A stretch of DNA of 64,000 bases from Bryobacter aggregatus MPL3 (GCF_000702445.1 NZ_JNIF01000003.1:4154001-4218000), one strand, 5' to 3'; numbered from the stretch's first letter, positions 25,201 through 33,493 are shown. The notes: generated by a model from the sequence alone, not told the origin. Program-made: numbers and translations.

Positions 25201-25953
25201 CCTCAGGATCCGAATGAGAAGGCGCTCGCGCAGGTAGAACGTCTGCGGCAGCAAGTGGCCGAATTGACCCGGCAGCAGGGGCAACAGGGCGGCAGCCAGC
25301 AGGGGAATCAGAAGGGGCAAGGACAACAGTCCAAGCAGGGACAACAGCAAGGCCAAGGACAGCAGCAACAAGGGCAACAGGGTGGCCAGCAAGGCGGGCA
25401 AGGACAGCAGCAAGGGCAGGGACAGGGGCAGCAGGCTGGCAATCAGCCGGGCCAGGGCCAGCAACAGGGGCAGGGTCGTGGCCAGCAGGGCAACCCGAGC
25501 GAACAACGCGGTGGCGGGGGCAGTGGTACAGATCGTGGTGCCATGAATATGGGCGAGCGCCAACCTGGTCTGCCGAATGCTGCCGAGATGCGTGGGATGC
25601 AGCAGAATTTCTCGCAAGGTCTGCGGGATCTTGAAGCAAACCGAAATCGCTTGGGCAGCACTCCAGAAGATCAGGCCGAGATCCAGAAACTGCTTCGCGA
25701 GATGGCGGCCTTAGACCCGAATCGCTTCAAGGGCAATCCGGCTCTCGTCGAACAGATGCGAAGCCAGTTGCTCCCTGTGCTGGAGCAATTGGAACTGAAG
25801 CTTCGCCGCGAGATGGATGCGAAGGAAGCAGGAAGCCAGGCGCGCAGTGCGACTCCGGACCGTGTTCCTACAGGTTATGCCGATCAGGTCGCGGAATACT
25901 TCCGGCGCCTGAGCAAGGGCAGCGCGACGTCCACGACACCCAAGAAGAATTAG
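22282..25953 (+). CDS. giant DUF4175-like membrane protein with Gln-rich coiled-coil tail
   Basis: 1223 aa from ATG 22282, preceded by AAGGAG at 22269-22274. Hydrophobic helices lie at about 24-50, 58-80 and 160-185 (VVSLGVLAWLILAGPGWL). An extracytoplasmic Ig-like region follows (about 200-500). From about residue 520 to 1110 the protein is charged coiled coil interrupted by low-complexity Gln/Gly/Ser tracts (24450-24560 and 25260-25520), then a compact C-terminal segment of about 120 residues. This fits the DUF4175 layout found at the end of MoxR/Bat clusters in Acidobacteriota and Planctomycetes. It is the last gene of the operon, followed by transposon debris. The Gln tracts are encoded mainly by CAG/CAA, an internally repetitive region prone to length change. 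Confidence 0.85.
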   Translation: MAFEYLNRYVERVKRRLLASAVLKGLAIAAMVALLMTVLLVAVNYRLDVQAENWNWSRALLFLSIAAAITFGIALPVMLINRRRAAQKVEQTVPGLDQRLITCLENKDESNPMVALVAEQAWEKARAYEPSQLVGSSWIASFAGTAVVSLGVLAWLILAGPGWLGQGSALLWGGVPKGASVFNRELKVEPGSTKVRRRADMMVTAQVSGMNPPSVRIFARFHKAGTWEEVPMMPVNGATDKWNFLFAGLADSVDYYVVAGSLKSQQYTLTAVDLPGVKKIKTTYHFPSWSGMPDQIENPGGDLRAVTGTDAYLEIETDKPLEKPVLLMDDGTRVPVHSKSPITHLVTVSIRKDGSFHLAMLENDKAIRLTDDYFVEALKEGPPEVKISRPGRDAKVSPIEEVAFEISATDDFGLHALSFHYSVNGGTEQTVQLPIHRGSKNGSGSYQLNLEDFKLSPGDNVMFYAKAHDAKSESSTDVFFLEAQPYEREFSQSQQQGGGGGGQQDQDGNIVQRQKEIISATFQEDKTKKNANEAKENAKFLSETQEKLRQQAQTFVQRIRARQLAGQNETIELMAKDMTEAANAMSPAVEALRGQKFKDALPHEQKALQYLQRAEARRKEIEVAMGQQGGGGGGGAQRDLESLLDLELDTEKNQYETGQQMSAEQKQRETDEALRKLEELARRQQELASNNRQNQQSPEQRWQQEMLRREAEKLQQELERLQKNQQQSQQQAGQQSQSGQQSQQSGQQGQSGQQSRQQQKLNRDPRLDKAMEQLKEAANDMRRATANQQNGQQNDAETRRAAERLNEARNLMRDSEKSGREQQLSDLSRRSEELAQRQRDFEKQMRNQYGQGENRNPNARSDSFKEGQDPQKANQLADEKAKMMEDYQKLEKDLQDAARQLRSSQRSASAKLQEGLGDAQKEDLNLKMKMMSEYIRRGYGQYMAGREKEITKALDALRDKVKEAEKMAGPGGNPQDPNEKALAQVERLRQQVAELTRQQGQQGGSQQGNQKGQGQQSKQGQQQGQGQQQQGQQGGQQGGQGQQQGQGQGQQAGNQPGQGQQQGQGRGQQGNPSEQRGGGGSGTDRGAMNMGERQPGLPNAAEMRGMQQNFSQGLRDLEANRNRLGSTPEDQAEIQKLLREMAALDPNRFKGNPALVEQMRSQLLPVLEQLELKLRREMDAKEAGSQARSATPDRVPTGYADQVAEYFRRLSKGSATSTTPKKN
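24450..25520 (+). repeat. low-complexity CAG/CAA-GGN tracts inside the DUF4175-like gene
   Basis: Two dense runs (about 24450-24560 and 25260-25520) of CAG, CAA, GGC/GGG and AGC codons encode Gln/Gly/Ser-rich segments such as QQSGQQGQSGQQ and GQGQQQGQGQGQQ. Units are imperfect and of variable length, so this is codon-level low complexity, not a spaced direct-repeat array. The stretch between them is coiled-coil coding sequence. Confidence 0.85.
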
Positions 25954-26026
25954 GACAGTTGGGCCTCCTCGCGCTTGAAGTTTGTGCTGCAACAGATGTG
26001 CACTCCGCAGCGCGTCAGGTACGATC

Positions 26027-26876
26027 CTAGAGGCTGTAATTCACTTTTGAGACGCTGAAGGGCTGGCGCCTTCCCCCCGAAGCCCGAAAGCGATATCCGT
26101 CCGACGTGAGCGATGAAGAATTGGGCCTTTGTGTCAGGCTACCTGACATTGCTGGATGAAGCCGCACCACGCGCAACCATGATCTGAGAGAGGTCTTCAA
26201 CGGGCTGCGCTACATCATCAGAACGGGAGCCTCTTGGCGTTGGATGCCGAATGATCTGCACCCTGGGAGGTGGTTGATCAGCAGGCGCAGCGTTGGATTC
26301 AAGCGCAGGTGTTTGAAGTCATGGTTCAGGACCTGCGAGAGGTATTGCGCTTGCGGGAAGGGCGCAAAGCGCAACCGGGCGCGGCGATTCTCGATAGCCG
26401 TACCTTGCAGTCGACGCCGGAACGCGGGGCGCGCGGTGGCTACGACGGAGCCAAGAGAAGAAAAGACACTATTGCCGTAGATACCCTGGTCCATCTGTTG
26501 GCTCTCCATGTCACTCCGGCCGCTGAGCAGGATCGAGCTCAAGTGAGTGCACTGGCCGCTCAAATCCAACTGGTGACGGGAGAGGATGAGGGTGATACCG
26601 GACAAGTGGCAGCTGAGGCGGCCCAACAACACGGGATCGAACTGGAAGTCGTCAAGTTACCGGAGGCCAAGAAGGGTTTTGTCCTGTTCCCGCGGCGCTG
26701 GGTTGTGGAACGGAGTTTCGGTTGGACCATCCGCTTTCGCTGTCTCGCCCGTGATTTCGAACGCCTTCCTCAAACCGTTGCCGGACTCCACTTCCTCGCT
26801 TTCGCCTGCCCCTTCCTCTTCGCCTGCCCCTTCCTCAACCGCGCCTTTCTGGATCTAAGTGAATTACAGGCTCTAG
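26027..26876 (+). mobile_element. degenerate IS5-family insertion sequence with CTAG target duplication
   Basis: The element spans 26031-26872 (842 bases, close to full length for the IS427/IS5 class). Its ends are inverted repeats AGGCTGTAATTCACTT (left, 26031) and, read on the minus strand, AGCCTGTAATTCACTT (right, ending 26872), one mismatch in 16. It is flanked on both sides by CTAG (26027-26030 and 26873-26876), consistent with the YTAR target of IS5 elements. The transposase inside is broken. It lies 73 bases after the DUF4175-like stop. Confidence 0.85.
26088..26872 (+). pseudogene. broken IS5-family transposase
   Basis: Transposase segments can be read but not in one frame. Near 26088-26280 are pieces like YPSDVSDEE, DLREVFNGLRYIIRTGASWRWMPNDL, joined by frameshifts; from about 26270 one frame runs VVDQQAQRWIQAQVFEVMV, then AAILDSRTLQSTPERGARGGYDGAKRR, then FVLFPRRWVVERSFGW and LARDFERLPQTVAGLHFLAFAC. 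Compared with intact relatives, several codons are missing after GAKRRK and about ten before the QVAAEAAQQHG segment (where the DQGYTG motif belongs). The DDE chemistry is therefore lost. A short duplication (GCCTGCCCCTTCCTC, twice at about 26807-26835) adds to the decay. Confidence 0.85.
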
Positions 26877-27170
26877 CTGTTGCGTCCTTGATCGCGCGGT
26901 TCATCTGTTCGACTTGGCCGTTGGTCCATGGATGCCTGATCTTGGTGAGCTGGTGTTCGATGGGGTTTGCGGCGACGCATGTCGAACATGTGGCAATGTA
27001 GCGTGGCCAGGAATGCAGATGCTGATCTCGGTGATACGGACCTCAGCATGTAAATAGCCCATCGGGTATGTCTTGAACTTGCGCTCCGGACGAAAGGAAT
27101 CTTCCACCAGTCCACAGTGCCGTGCATCGGATTTCTCAAGATACTGCTTTCGAGACGATGATGGCTTCTC
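26877..27170 (-). pseudogene. IS481-like transposase remnant
   Basis: Read on the minus strand, 26877-26960 encodes IEHQLTKIRHPWTNGQ followed by VEQMNRAIKDATA, the conserved integrase-core segment of IS481-type transposases, and about 27020-27090 gives KFKTYPMGYLHAEVRITE, resembling their upstream strand (KFKxYPIGYFHIDI). The pieces are in different frames and the region between them is too short, so internal sequence is deleted. The fragment stops exactly at the CTAG flank of the IS5 copy. No start, stop or terminal repeat was found. 27171-27276 holds nothing else I recognise. Confidence 0.7.
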
Positions 27171-27276
27171 TCGTCTCGAAACGTCAGGATCGGCGGGGAA
27201 ATCGAAGTTCTCAAGTGCAGCCTGCTTCTGGCGCGTGAGGAAAACTCGGCGCGCCACGCTTGGCGGCAAAGAAGAA

Positions 27277-28269
27277 TTAGAAGAAGGCGCGAATCGCGTC
27301 GTACTCGGTGTCAAATTGCTCAAGGAGCTTGGGGGCAACGGCGTGAAAGCCAAACATCTCCAGCGCGGCCAGCGCATTGGCCCGGGACGGCTGTGCTGGA
27401 CCTTCCGCAGGCAGAACATGTAAGCCCAGGTGATGAGCAATGACATCGGCAATGAAGATCAGCCGGCCGAGGAGAATGCCTTTCACGGGCGTAGCAAGTA
27501 GCGCGGCTTCTTCCTCCGGCTGATGGTGGAACTCTACGCCACGTACGATGTCTTCCGGAAGATTCCACGCTTTGAGTGTCATGGCGGAGAGCTCCGCGTG
27601 TGTGAAGCCGGTAACTTTTCGTTCGCAATCGATGAGAGAGCTTTCCTCTTCGCTACTGAGCTTCAGAATCTCCAGAAACTGTTCGGGCAAGGCGGCTGCA
27701 ATCAGGAGTTTGCCATAGTCATGCAGGAGTCCGGCGAGAAAAGCACCTTCGGGGTAGGAGCAATCACAGTGTTGCGCCAGGAGGTCGGCCATCAGCGCAA
27801 CGGCTGCTCCATGCAGGTTGAACTTCGCCATGGACCAGGGGGTTTGGGTGCGTGTGCTTTGCCAGAGGCGGGCAATCGAGAGGCTGAGCAGAAAGTTTCG
27901 TAGCCGGACAATACCGAGGACACTCACCGCATGGGAGATCGAATTGATGCGGCTCCGGCGGGCCATCGCTGCGCTATTGACCAGACGGAGCACATGGCCG
28001 CTGAGTACAGTATCTTTTTCAATCAGACTCGCCAACTCACTAAACCGGACATCCTCACTGGCCAAACTGGCGAGGAGGCGGTTCAGGATCGGGGAGAAGG
28101 CGGGCAAATTGTTGAGAACGCGCTGGAGCTTTGGTCGATAGAGCAATTGCTTGTTTTCGACGCTCAGGATATCGGACTCCTTGTCGGCGATCGTGATGAG
28201 CTCCACTCTGGCCTTATCGGAACTGGGTAGTGGAACTTGAAGGGGGATAATACAAAAAGTGTTAGCCAT
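27277..28269 (-). CDS. HDOD domain protein
   Basis: 330 aa. The HDOD domain fills about 50-260: LPAFSPILNRLLASL, then LIEKDTVLSGHVLRLVNSA, SISHAVSVLGIVRLRNFLL, and GAFLAGLLHDYGKLLI with an HD-like His-Asp pair in LLHDYG and later VEFHHQPEE. HDOD proteins act in signalling and rarely have confirmed phosphodiesterase activity. The ATG at 28269 overlaps by 11 bases the GTG start of the divergent ABC gene; an internal GTG at 28206 (VELITIADKE) would remove the overlap at the cost of 21 residues. No signal peptide or output domain besides the HDOD fold. Confidence 0.88.
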   Translation of the reverse strand: MANTFCIIPLQVPLPSSDKARVELITIADKESDILSVENKQLLYRPKLQRVLNNLPAFSPILNRLLASLASEDVRFSELASLIEKDTVLSGHVLRLVNSAAMARRSRINSISHAVSVLGIVRLRNFLLSLSIARLWQSTRTQTPWSMAKFNLHGAAVALMADLLAQHCDCSYPEGAFLAGLLHDYGKLLIAAALPEQFLEILKLSSEEESSLIDCERKVTGFTHAELSAMTLKAWNLPEDIVRGVEFHHQPEEEAALLATPVKGILLGRLIFIADVIAHHLGLHVLPAEGPAQPSRANALAALEMFGFHAVAPKLLEQFDTEYDAIRAFF

Positions 28270-28999
28270 CGAGATTAAGAATCTGAGAAAAACCTATGGC
28301 GCCAAGGCGGCGGTAGACGGTTTGAACCTGTCGGTGCCGCAAGGATGTTTCTACGGTTTTCTGGGTCCGAATGGCGCCGGAAAGACGACGACCATCAAGA
28401 TGATGATGGGCGTGGCGCAACCGAGTTCTGGCGAGATTCTTCTGCTGGGCGATTCGATCGAGAAGGCTCGTCCGAACCTTGGTCTTGTGCCCGATGAATC
28501 ACTGCTCTTTGACAATCTGACGGGGCCGGAGTATCTCGAGTTCATTGGCCGTCTTTATCGCCTCGAGCGGCCTGTCGCGCAGGAACGGGCGAAAGAACTG
28601 ATTGAGTTTTTTGAACTCGGGGGCGCGGGCCGGAAGTTGATTGCCGAGTATTCCAAAGGCATGCGGAAACGTGTGGCGATGGCGGCCGCACTCATCCACC
28701 GGCCGAAGTTGTTTCTGATGGATGAGCCCTTTGAAGGCGTCGATGCGGTGGGGGCGCGCTTGATGAAGGACTTGCTGCTCGATCTGGTCAAGGGCGGCGC
28801 GACGATCTTTCTCACCTCGCATGTGCTCGAAGTGGTGGAGCGGCTCTGCGACCGGATTGCAATCATCCATGAGGGCAAACTGGTAGCAGAAGGAACTTTG
28901 GATGAATTGCGGCAGGGTGGGGAGTCGGAAACGCTGGAAGACCTGTTTGTGCGCACAGTGGGCGAGACGCATCGATCGGCAGACCTTTCATGGCTATAA
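28259..28999 (+). CDS. ABC transporter ATP-binding protein
   Basis: 246 aa, starting GTG 28259 (MLAIEIKNLRKTYG); a GGGGG at 28242-28246 is a distant ribosome site. Walker A GPNGAGKTT (36-44), signature YSKGMRKR (131-138; a SKGM form typical of export-type ABC-2 systems), Walker B LFLMDEP (151-157) and a switch His in TSHVLE. It overlaps the permease start by 10 bases. Together they form a two-gene exporter of unknown substrate. The start region overlaps the divergent HDOD gene. Confidence 0.93.
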   Translation: MLAIEIKNLRKTYGAKAAVDGLNLSVPQGCFYGFLGPNGAGKTTTIKMMMGVAQPSSGEILLLGDSIEKARPNLGLVPDESLLFDNLTGPEYLEFIGRLYRLERPVAQERAKELIEFFELGGAGRKLIAEYSKGMRKRVAMAAALIHRPKLFLMDEPFEGVDAVGARLMKDLLLDLVKGGATIFLTSHVLEVVERLCDRIAIIHEGKLVAEGTLDELRQGGESETLEDLFVRTVGETHRSADLSWL

Positions 29000-30609
29000 A
29001 GGCAATCCTCTGGGCTCAGTTCCGGACCCTGGTGAACTTTTATCGCAAGCCGCAGATGGGCGGGTATTGGGTCGGTACCATCGTCATGGCGATCTGGTAC
29101 CTGATGGTGGCGGCGCTGAGCGTCGGTGTTGCCTTTGCGCTCGGCTCAGTGCATCCCAGCCGGGTTCCGAAACTGGAATCGTTTGTTACTTTCGGTTTGC
29201 TGGCAGCCTTTCTGTATTGGCAGGTGGTGCCGGTTTTTCTCGCCTCCACCGGCATGTCGCTCGATTCACGCAAGCTCATCGTCTATCCGGTGCCACACAA
29301 TCAGCTCTTCCTGATAGAGGTCCTGTTGCGCCTCTCGACGGGAATCGAAGTCGTGTTGTTTTTGACCGGCGCGTTTGTCGGTTTACTCTCCAACGCGGAG
29401 ATTCCAGTCTGGGCGCCTTTTACGCTCCTGATCTTCCTCGTCTTTAACCTGTATCTCTCGGCGGGGATCAAGGATCTGGTGGCCCGGATCATGGAGCGAA
29501 AGGGAATTCGGGAAATCGCGGTGTTGTTGATGGTGGTGGTGATGGTGAGTCCGCAGATGATTGCGCTGCTGGGCTTACCGCAAGGCTTCAAAGAGGCTGT
29601 GATGGGCTTCAATCAGTCGTTCTTGCCTTGGGGGGCGGCGGCCGGGTTGGCCTTGGGAAGACAGCCGCAAGTGCACCTGCCACTGATGCTGGGCTGGACC
29701 GTGTTGGCGATCTGGTTTGGCCGCCGGCAGTTCGAGCGCGGACTGCATTTTGATGTCGATGCGGCGCGTGCCGATGCCGGGCATGGGGGAACCACTTCGG
29801 GGCGGGGCTGGGTCGGGCTGCTCTTTGAGTGGCCGCGCCGCATTTTTCCCGATCCGCTTGCCGCACTGGTGGAGAAAGAGATGCAGAGCCTGGCGCGGAG
29901 TTCCCGCTTCCGGCTGGTGTTTTTCATGGGCTTCACCTTTGGTCTGGTGGTTTGGTTGCCGCTTGTTTTCAGCCGTGAGATTGCGACGCCAGGCGGCGTG
30001 ATGCAGCGAAATTTTCTCACTTGGATCAGTGTGTATTCGGTGATGATGCTGGGGGAGGTGGCGCTGTTCAATCACCTTGGTTTTGATCGGAGCGCTGCGC
30101 AGTTGTACTGGGTTGCGCCGGTGAAATTCCGGACGGTGCTGCTGGCGAAAAACATCACCGCAAGTGTCTACATCTTTCTAGAACTCGTTCTGGTGACTGG
30201 TGCCTGCCTGTTGCTGCGGCTCCCGGTTGGGGGCGTTCAGATTGCGGAGGCCTTTGCCGTCACCGGCGTGCTGGCGATCTTCTTCACCGGTCTGGGGAAC
30301 ATCGGGAGCGTCTATTACCCGCGGCCTTCGAATCCGCAAAGCTCTTGGCGGGCGCGGCAAGGTGGCCAGTTCCAGGTGTGGATGTTGTTGGCCTATCCGG
30401 TGTTGGGGATTCCGATTGGGCTGGCCTATCTGGCTCGCTATGCCTTTGAAAGTGAGTGGGCCTTTTTTGGGGTGCTGACGCTGAACGCCGTACTTGCCGC
30501 TGTGTTTTACCGAATTGCGATGGATACGGCCGAGCGCGGAGCCCAGGAGCGCAAAGAGCAGCTTCTCGCAGCGCTGAGCGTGGGCGAAGGTCCGATTGGC
30601 GCTGCATGA
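28990..30609 (+). CDS. ABC transporter permease, large polytopic
   Basis: 539 aa with roughly eleven or twelve hydrophobic helices, e.g. GTIVMAIWYLMVAALSVGVAF (about 30-50), FGLLAAFLYWQVVPVFLAST, VLLFLTGAFVGLL, LVFFMGFTFGLVVWLPLVF and LVTGACLLLRLP. The first 270 and last 250 residues could be two repeats, as in fused ABC-2-like permeases. Substrate unknown. Overlaps the ATPase by 10 bases and the ftcD-like start by ATGA (30606-30609), so the exporter and the folate/lipoate genes are one transcript. Confidence 0.85.
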   Translation: MAIKAILWAQFRTLVNFYRKPQMGGYWVGTIVMAIWYLMVAALSVGVAFALGSVHPSRVPKLESFVTFGLLAAFLYWQVVPVFLASTGMSLDSRKLIVYPVPHNQLFLIEVLLRLSTGIEVVLFLTGAFVGLLSNAEIPVWAPFTLLIFLVFNLYLSAGIKDLVARIMERKGIREIAVLLMVVVMVSPQMIALLGLPQGFKEAVMGFNQSFLPWGAAAGLALGRQPQVHLPLMLGWTVLAIWFGRRQFERGLHFDVDAARADAGHGGTTSGRGWVGLLFEWPRRIFPDPLAALVEKEMQSLARSSRFRLVFFMGFTFGLVVWLPLVFSREIATPGGVMQRNFLTWISVYSVMMLGEVALFNHLGFDRSAAQLYWVAPVKFRTVLLAKNITASVYIFLELVLVTGACLLLRLPVGGVQIAEAFAVTGVLAIFFTGLGNIGSVYYPRPSNPQSSWRARQGGQFQVWMLLAYPVLGIPIGLAYLARYAFESEWAFFGVLTLNAVLAAVFYRIAMDTAERGAQERKEQLLAALSVGEGPIGAA

Positions 30610-31421
30610 TCGTTGAGTGCGTTCCGAACTTTTCAGAAGGCCGCAATGCCGCCACTCTCGATGCGATTGCCGCGGCATTGACCGGAGTGACACTGCTCGG
30701 GCGCACGGCGGATGTTGATCACAATCGCAGTGTGTTTACCCTTGCTGGTGAGGCGAAGGCTGTGCTCGATGCTGCCGTTCGTGCGGTGGGCGTTGCGGTG
30801 GAACGCATCGATCTCACGCAACAAGTGGGCGTCCATCCGAGAATTGGCGCGGCTGATGTGGTCCCTTTCGTCCCCGTGCAGGGGGCGACGATGGAGGACT
30901 GCATCGAGATTGCCTGGGAAGCCGGAGCAGAGATCTGGCGGCGCTTCGGCGTGGGGGTTCACTTTTATGAAGCGGCGGCAAAGGTACCAGAGAAGCGGCG
31001 TCTCGAGGTGGTGCGGCGCGGTGGCTTTGCTCCCGATTTGGGTGCCCCGCATCCAACAGCCGGTGCCACGGTCGTCGGCGCACGGCATTTTCTGATTGCC
31101 TACAACCTGAACCTGACAACAAGCGATGTTGCAATTGCGAAGGCGATTGCAACAAAGATCCGTACGAGTTCCGGTGGCTTGCCTTGCGTGAAGGCCTTGG
31201 GTTTGTTTCTGGAATCGCGGGGCATCGCACAGGTGTCGATGAACTTGACGGACTTTGCCGTCACCAGCGTAGATGAGGTTTATGCGGCTGTTGAGGCAGA
31301 AGCCGCCGCATATGGAGTGGGGATTCTCGAGCCGGAACTGATTGGATTCATTCCGCGCGCAGCGGTCGGACGGCAATCGTTCCGGCCTAATCAGATCCTC
31401 GAGGATAAACTAGGAATATAG
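30606..31421 (+). CDS. ftcD: glutamate formimidoyltransferase
   Basis: 271 aa from ATG 30606 ([14 protein letters not shown], the family's N-terminus). Transfers the formimino group from formiminoglutamate to tetrahydrofolate in histidine breakdown. Motifs: [39 protein letters not shown] with the catalytic-region His, and the substrate-binding region near [20 protein letters not shown]. Slightly shorter than the usual 300 aa; no cyclodeaminase domain is attached, as in most bacterial forms. No other hut genes in the window. The stop shares one base with the lipA GTG start. Confidence 0.92.
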   Translation: MIVECVPNFSEGRNAATLDAIAAALTGVTLLGRTADVDHNRSVFTLAGEAKAVLDAAVRAVGVAVERIDLTQQVGVHPRIGAADVVPFVPVQGATMEDCIEIAWEAGAEIWRRFGVGVHFYEAAAKVPEKRRLEVVRRGGFAPDLGAPHPTAGATVVGARHFLIAYNLNLTTSDVAIAKAIATKIRTSSGGLPCVKALGLFLESRGIAQVSMNLTDFAVTSVDEVYAAVEAEAAAYGVGILEPELIGFIPRAAVGRQSFRPNQILEDKLGI

Positions 31422-32290
31422 TGCTTGTATCCATTGAGCCTGCTCGTCCGACACGGCCCGCCTGGTTGAAGGCTCCCGCGCCGGTTGGCGATAACTACCG
31501 CGATCTGAAACAACTGGTCACCGATCTGAAACTGCATACCGTGTGTGAAAGCGCGGCCTGCCCCAACATCGGAGACTGCTGGAATCGCAAGACCGCGACC
31601 TTCATGATTCTGGGCAATGTCTGCACCCGCCGCTGCGGATTCTGCGCCGTGCAGAAGGGCGCGCCGCTTGAGGTCGACTATGACGAGCCGCGCCGCGTTG
31701 CCGAAGCCGTCTCGCAGATGGGCCTGCGCTTTGCCGTCATCACCAGCGTGAACCGCGACGATCAGGCCGATGGCGGCGCTGGCGTATTTGCGGCAACGAT
31801 CCGCGCGATTCGCGAACGTGTGCCGGGCTGTGGGGTCGAGGTGCTGGTGCCCGATTTTCAGGGTTCGCATGCGGCGATGGATATCGTGGTCGAAGCCCGT
31901 CCCGATGTGCTGAATCACAACACGGAGACCGTGCCGCGTTTGTACAAACAAGTCCGGCTGGGAGCGCGCTTTGAGCGCAGTCTCGAGATGTTGCAGTATG
32001 CCAAGCGCAAGGCGCCAGAGATGCCCACCAAGAGCGGCCTGATGCTGGGCCTGGGGGAGACGCTGGAGGAGGTTCGCGAGGCAATGCGGGCCTTGCGCGC
32101 GCACGATGTCGATATCGTCACACTTGGCCAATACCTGCGTCCTTCGAGCAAGCATTTGCCGATTGTGCGCTATGTGCCGGTGGACGAGTTTGCGGCGCTG
32201 AAGAAGTATGGCTTTGAGCTCGGTTTCCAACATGTGGAAAGCGGCCCCTTAGTTCGTTCTAGCTATCACGCCGACGAAGCCGTAAAATAG
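31421..32290 (+). CDS. lipA: lipoyl synthase (radical SAM)
   Basis: Inserts two sulfurs into octanoyl-lipoyl domains. 289 aa from GTG 31421, sharing one base with the preceding TAG. Auxiliary 4Fe-4S ligands Cys42, Cys47, Cys53 in [13 protein letters not shown] and the radical-SAM triplet Cys68/Cys72/Cys75 in CTRRCGFC; the C-terminal RSSYHA supplies the auxiliary-cluster Ser. No lipB is adjacent. The GTG is favoured because the conserved N-terminal LKAPAP region begins within 16 residues and there is no in-frame ATG before it. Confidence 0.97.
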   Translation: MLVSIEPARPTRPAWLKAPAPVGDNYRDLKQLVTDLKLHTVCESAACPNIGDCWNRKTATFMILGNVCTRRCGFCAVQKGAPLEVDYDEPRRVAEAVSQMGLRFAVITSVNRDDQADGGAGVFAATIRAIRERVPGCGVEVLVPDFQGSHAAMDIVVEARPDVLNHNTETVPRLYKQVRLGARFERSLEMLQYAKRKAPEMPTKSGLMLGLGETLEEVREAMRALRAHDVDIVTLGQYLRPSSKHLPIVRYVPVDEFAALKKYGFELGFQHVESGPLVRSSYHADEAVK

Positions 32291-32308
32291 GCGAAGAGAT
32301 CACGAATA

Positions 32309-33493
32309 TTGGCGACGAGTCTGCACGAGCAGCTTGCCCTTTTGCGCAAGCGCATCCAGAAAGTCGAGGCCCGTTTTGCTCCGGCCACTGAGCCGGAAGA
32401 CGCGTCTTGCCTGGGAGGCGCGGAAGTAGAAACGGCGTTGGGCAAGCATTGGGAACTGACTCGCACCTATCCGCATGAACATCTGCATGGCAAACTGCCA
32501 GTGGAACGCTTGCGGGACTTGTCGGCGAAGCCTTGGGTCTATCTCGATACGGAGACGACGGGACTGGCCGGGGGCGCCGGGACGATGGCGTTTCTGATCG
32601 GCGCGGCCAGTGTCGAAGAGGACGGCTTCGTGATGCGGCAGTGGTTCATTCGCGAGCATGGCGAGGAGGCAAGCGCGCTGTCGTCGCTGGCCGAGTATCT
32701 GACTCGCTTTGACACTCTGGTGAGTTACAACGGCCGGAGCTACGATCAGCCGCTGCTTGAGACGCGCTATACGCTGTCGCGGCAACGCACGCCGTTCAGC
32801 CGCATGGAGCATCTGGACCTGTTATACGGGGCACGCCGGCTTTGGAAGCTTCGCTATGAATCCTGCCGCCTGGTGGAGCTGGAGCGCCAAGTGTTGGGGC
32901 ATGAACGGGTGGGGGATGTGCCGGGCGAACTGATTCCGCAGTTGTACTTTGAGTACTTGCGCACGCGCCGGGCGGGGAAGCTGAAGCCTGTCCTCGAGCA
33001 CAATGCGCTGGACATCCTTTCGCTTGCCTTTCTCGCGGCGATCATTCCGGCGGTGTTCGACGATCCGCGCGCTTGTTCGCTGGGCCATGGTGCGGAGCTG
33101 AGTGGGGTGGCGCGCTGGCTGGTGTCGCAAGACCGGCTGGACGAAGCCGCAGAGATGTACAGGCGGAGCATCGATGCTCCGATGGGTGACGAACTGCTGT
33201 TCCGTGCGCTGTGGGAATGGGCGCTGGTCGAAAAGAAACGCGAGAATGCGGCGGGAGCGCTCAGTATCTGGAGCGATCTGGCGCGCAGCAAGAACCCTTA
33301 TCGTGCCGAGGCGCTTGAGGAATTGGCTAAGTATTACGAGCACACGGAGAAGAACCTGTTCATGGCGCTCGAATGCGTGGTGGAGGCCGAGGCGCTCGGG
33401 AAGACCATGGAACTCCGCCATCGCCGCGAGCGCCTCGAACGGAAACTCGCTAAACCCAGCGAAGGTCGAGGGTTGTGGGGAACTCGGGGTTGA
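32309..33493 (+). CDS. YprB-like ribonuclease-H-fold exonuclease with C-terminal TPR-like repeats
   Basis: 394 aa starting at TTG 32309, 18 bases after lipA, with GAAGAG as ribosome site. An N-terminal coiled segment is followed by a DEDD-type exonuclease domain (about 75-245): VYLDTETTGL with Asp80 and Glu82, LVSYNGRSYDQPLL, HLDLLYGARRLWK and LEHNALDILSL. This is the YprB-like RNase H-fold family, of uncertain substrate (often placed near helicases; none here). The last 130 residues have TPR-like helices (DEAAEMYRRSI, LEELAKYYEHTEKN). The 3' end overlaps the convergent transglutaminase gene by 44 bases. Confidence 0.85.
   Translation: MATSLHEQLALLRKRIQKVEARFAPATEPEDASCLGGAEVETALGKHWELTRTYPHEHLHGKLPVERLRDLSAKPWVYLDTETTGLAGGAGTMAFLIGAASVEEDGFVMRQWFIREHGEEASALSSLAEYLTRFDTLVSYNGRSYDQPLLETRYTLSRQRTPFSRMEHLDLLYGARRLWKLRYESCRLVELERQVLGHERVGDVPGELIPQLYFEYLRTRRAGKLKPVLEHNALDILSLAFLAAIIPAVFDDPRACSLGHGAELSGVARWLVSQDRLDEAAEMYRRSIDAPMGDELLFRALWEWALVEKKRENAAGALSIWSDLARSKNPYRAEALEELAKYYEHTEKNLFMALECVVEAEALGKTMELRHRRERLERKLAKPSEGRGLWGTRG

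Noticed and set aside
24450-25520. Possible CRISPR or tandem repeat array
   Set aside because: Units are variable, in frame, and without spacers; it is a low-complexity coding tract.
24760-25617. Leu-rich minus-strand frame that looks like membrane helices
   Set aside because: It is the complement of CAG/CAA codons (giving Leu) opposite the Gln-rich tract, so the hydrophobicity is a by-product.
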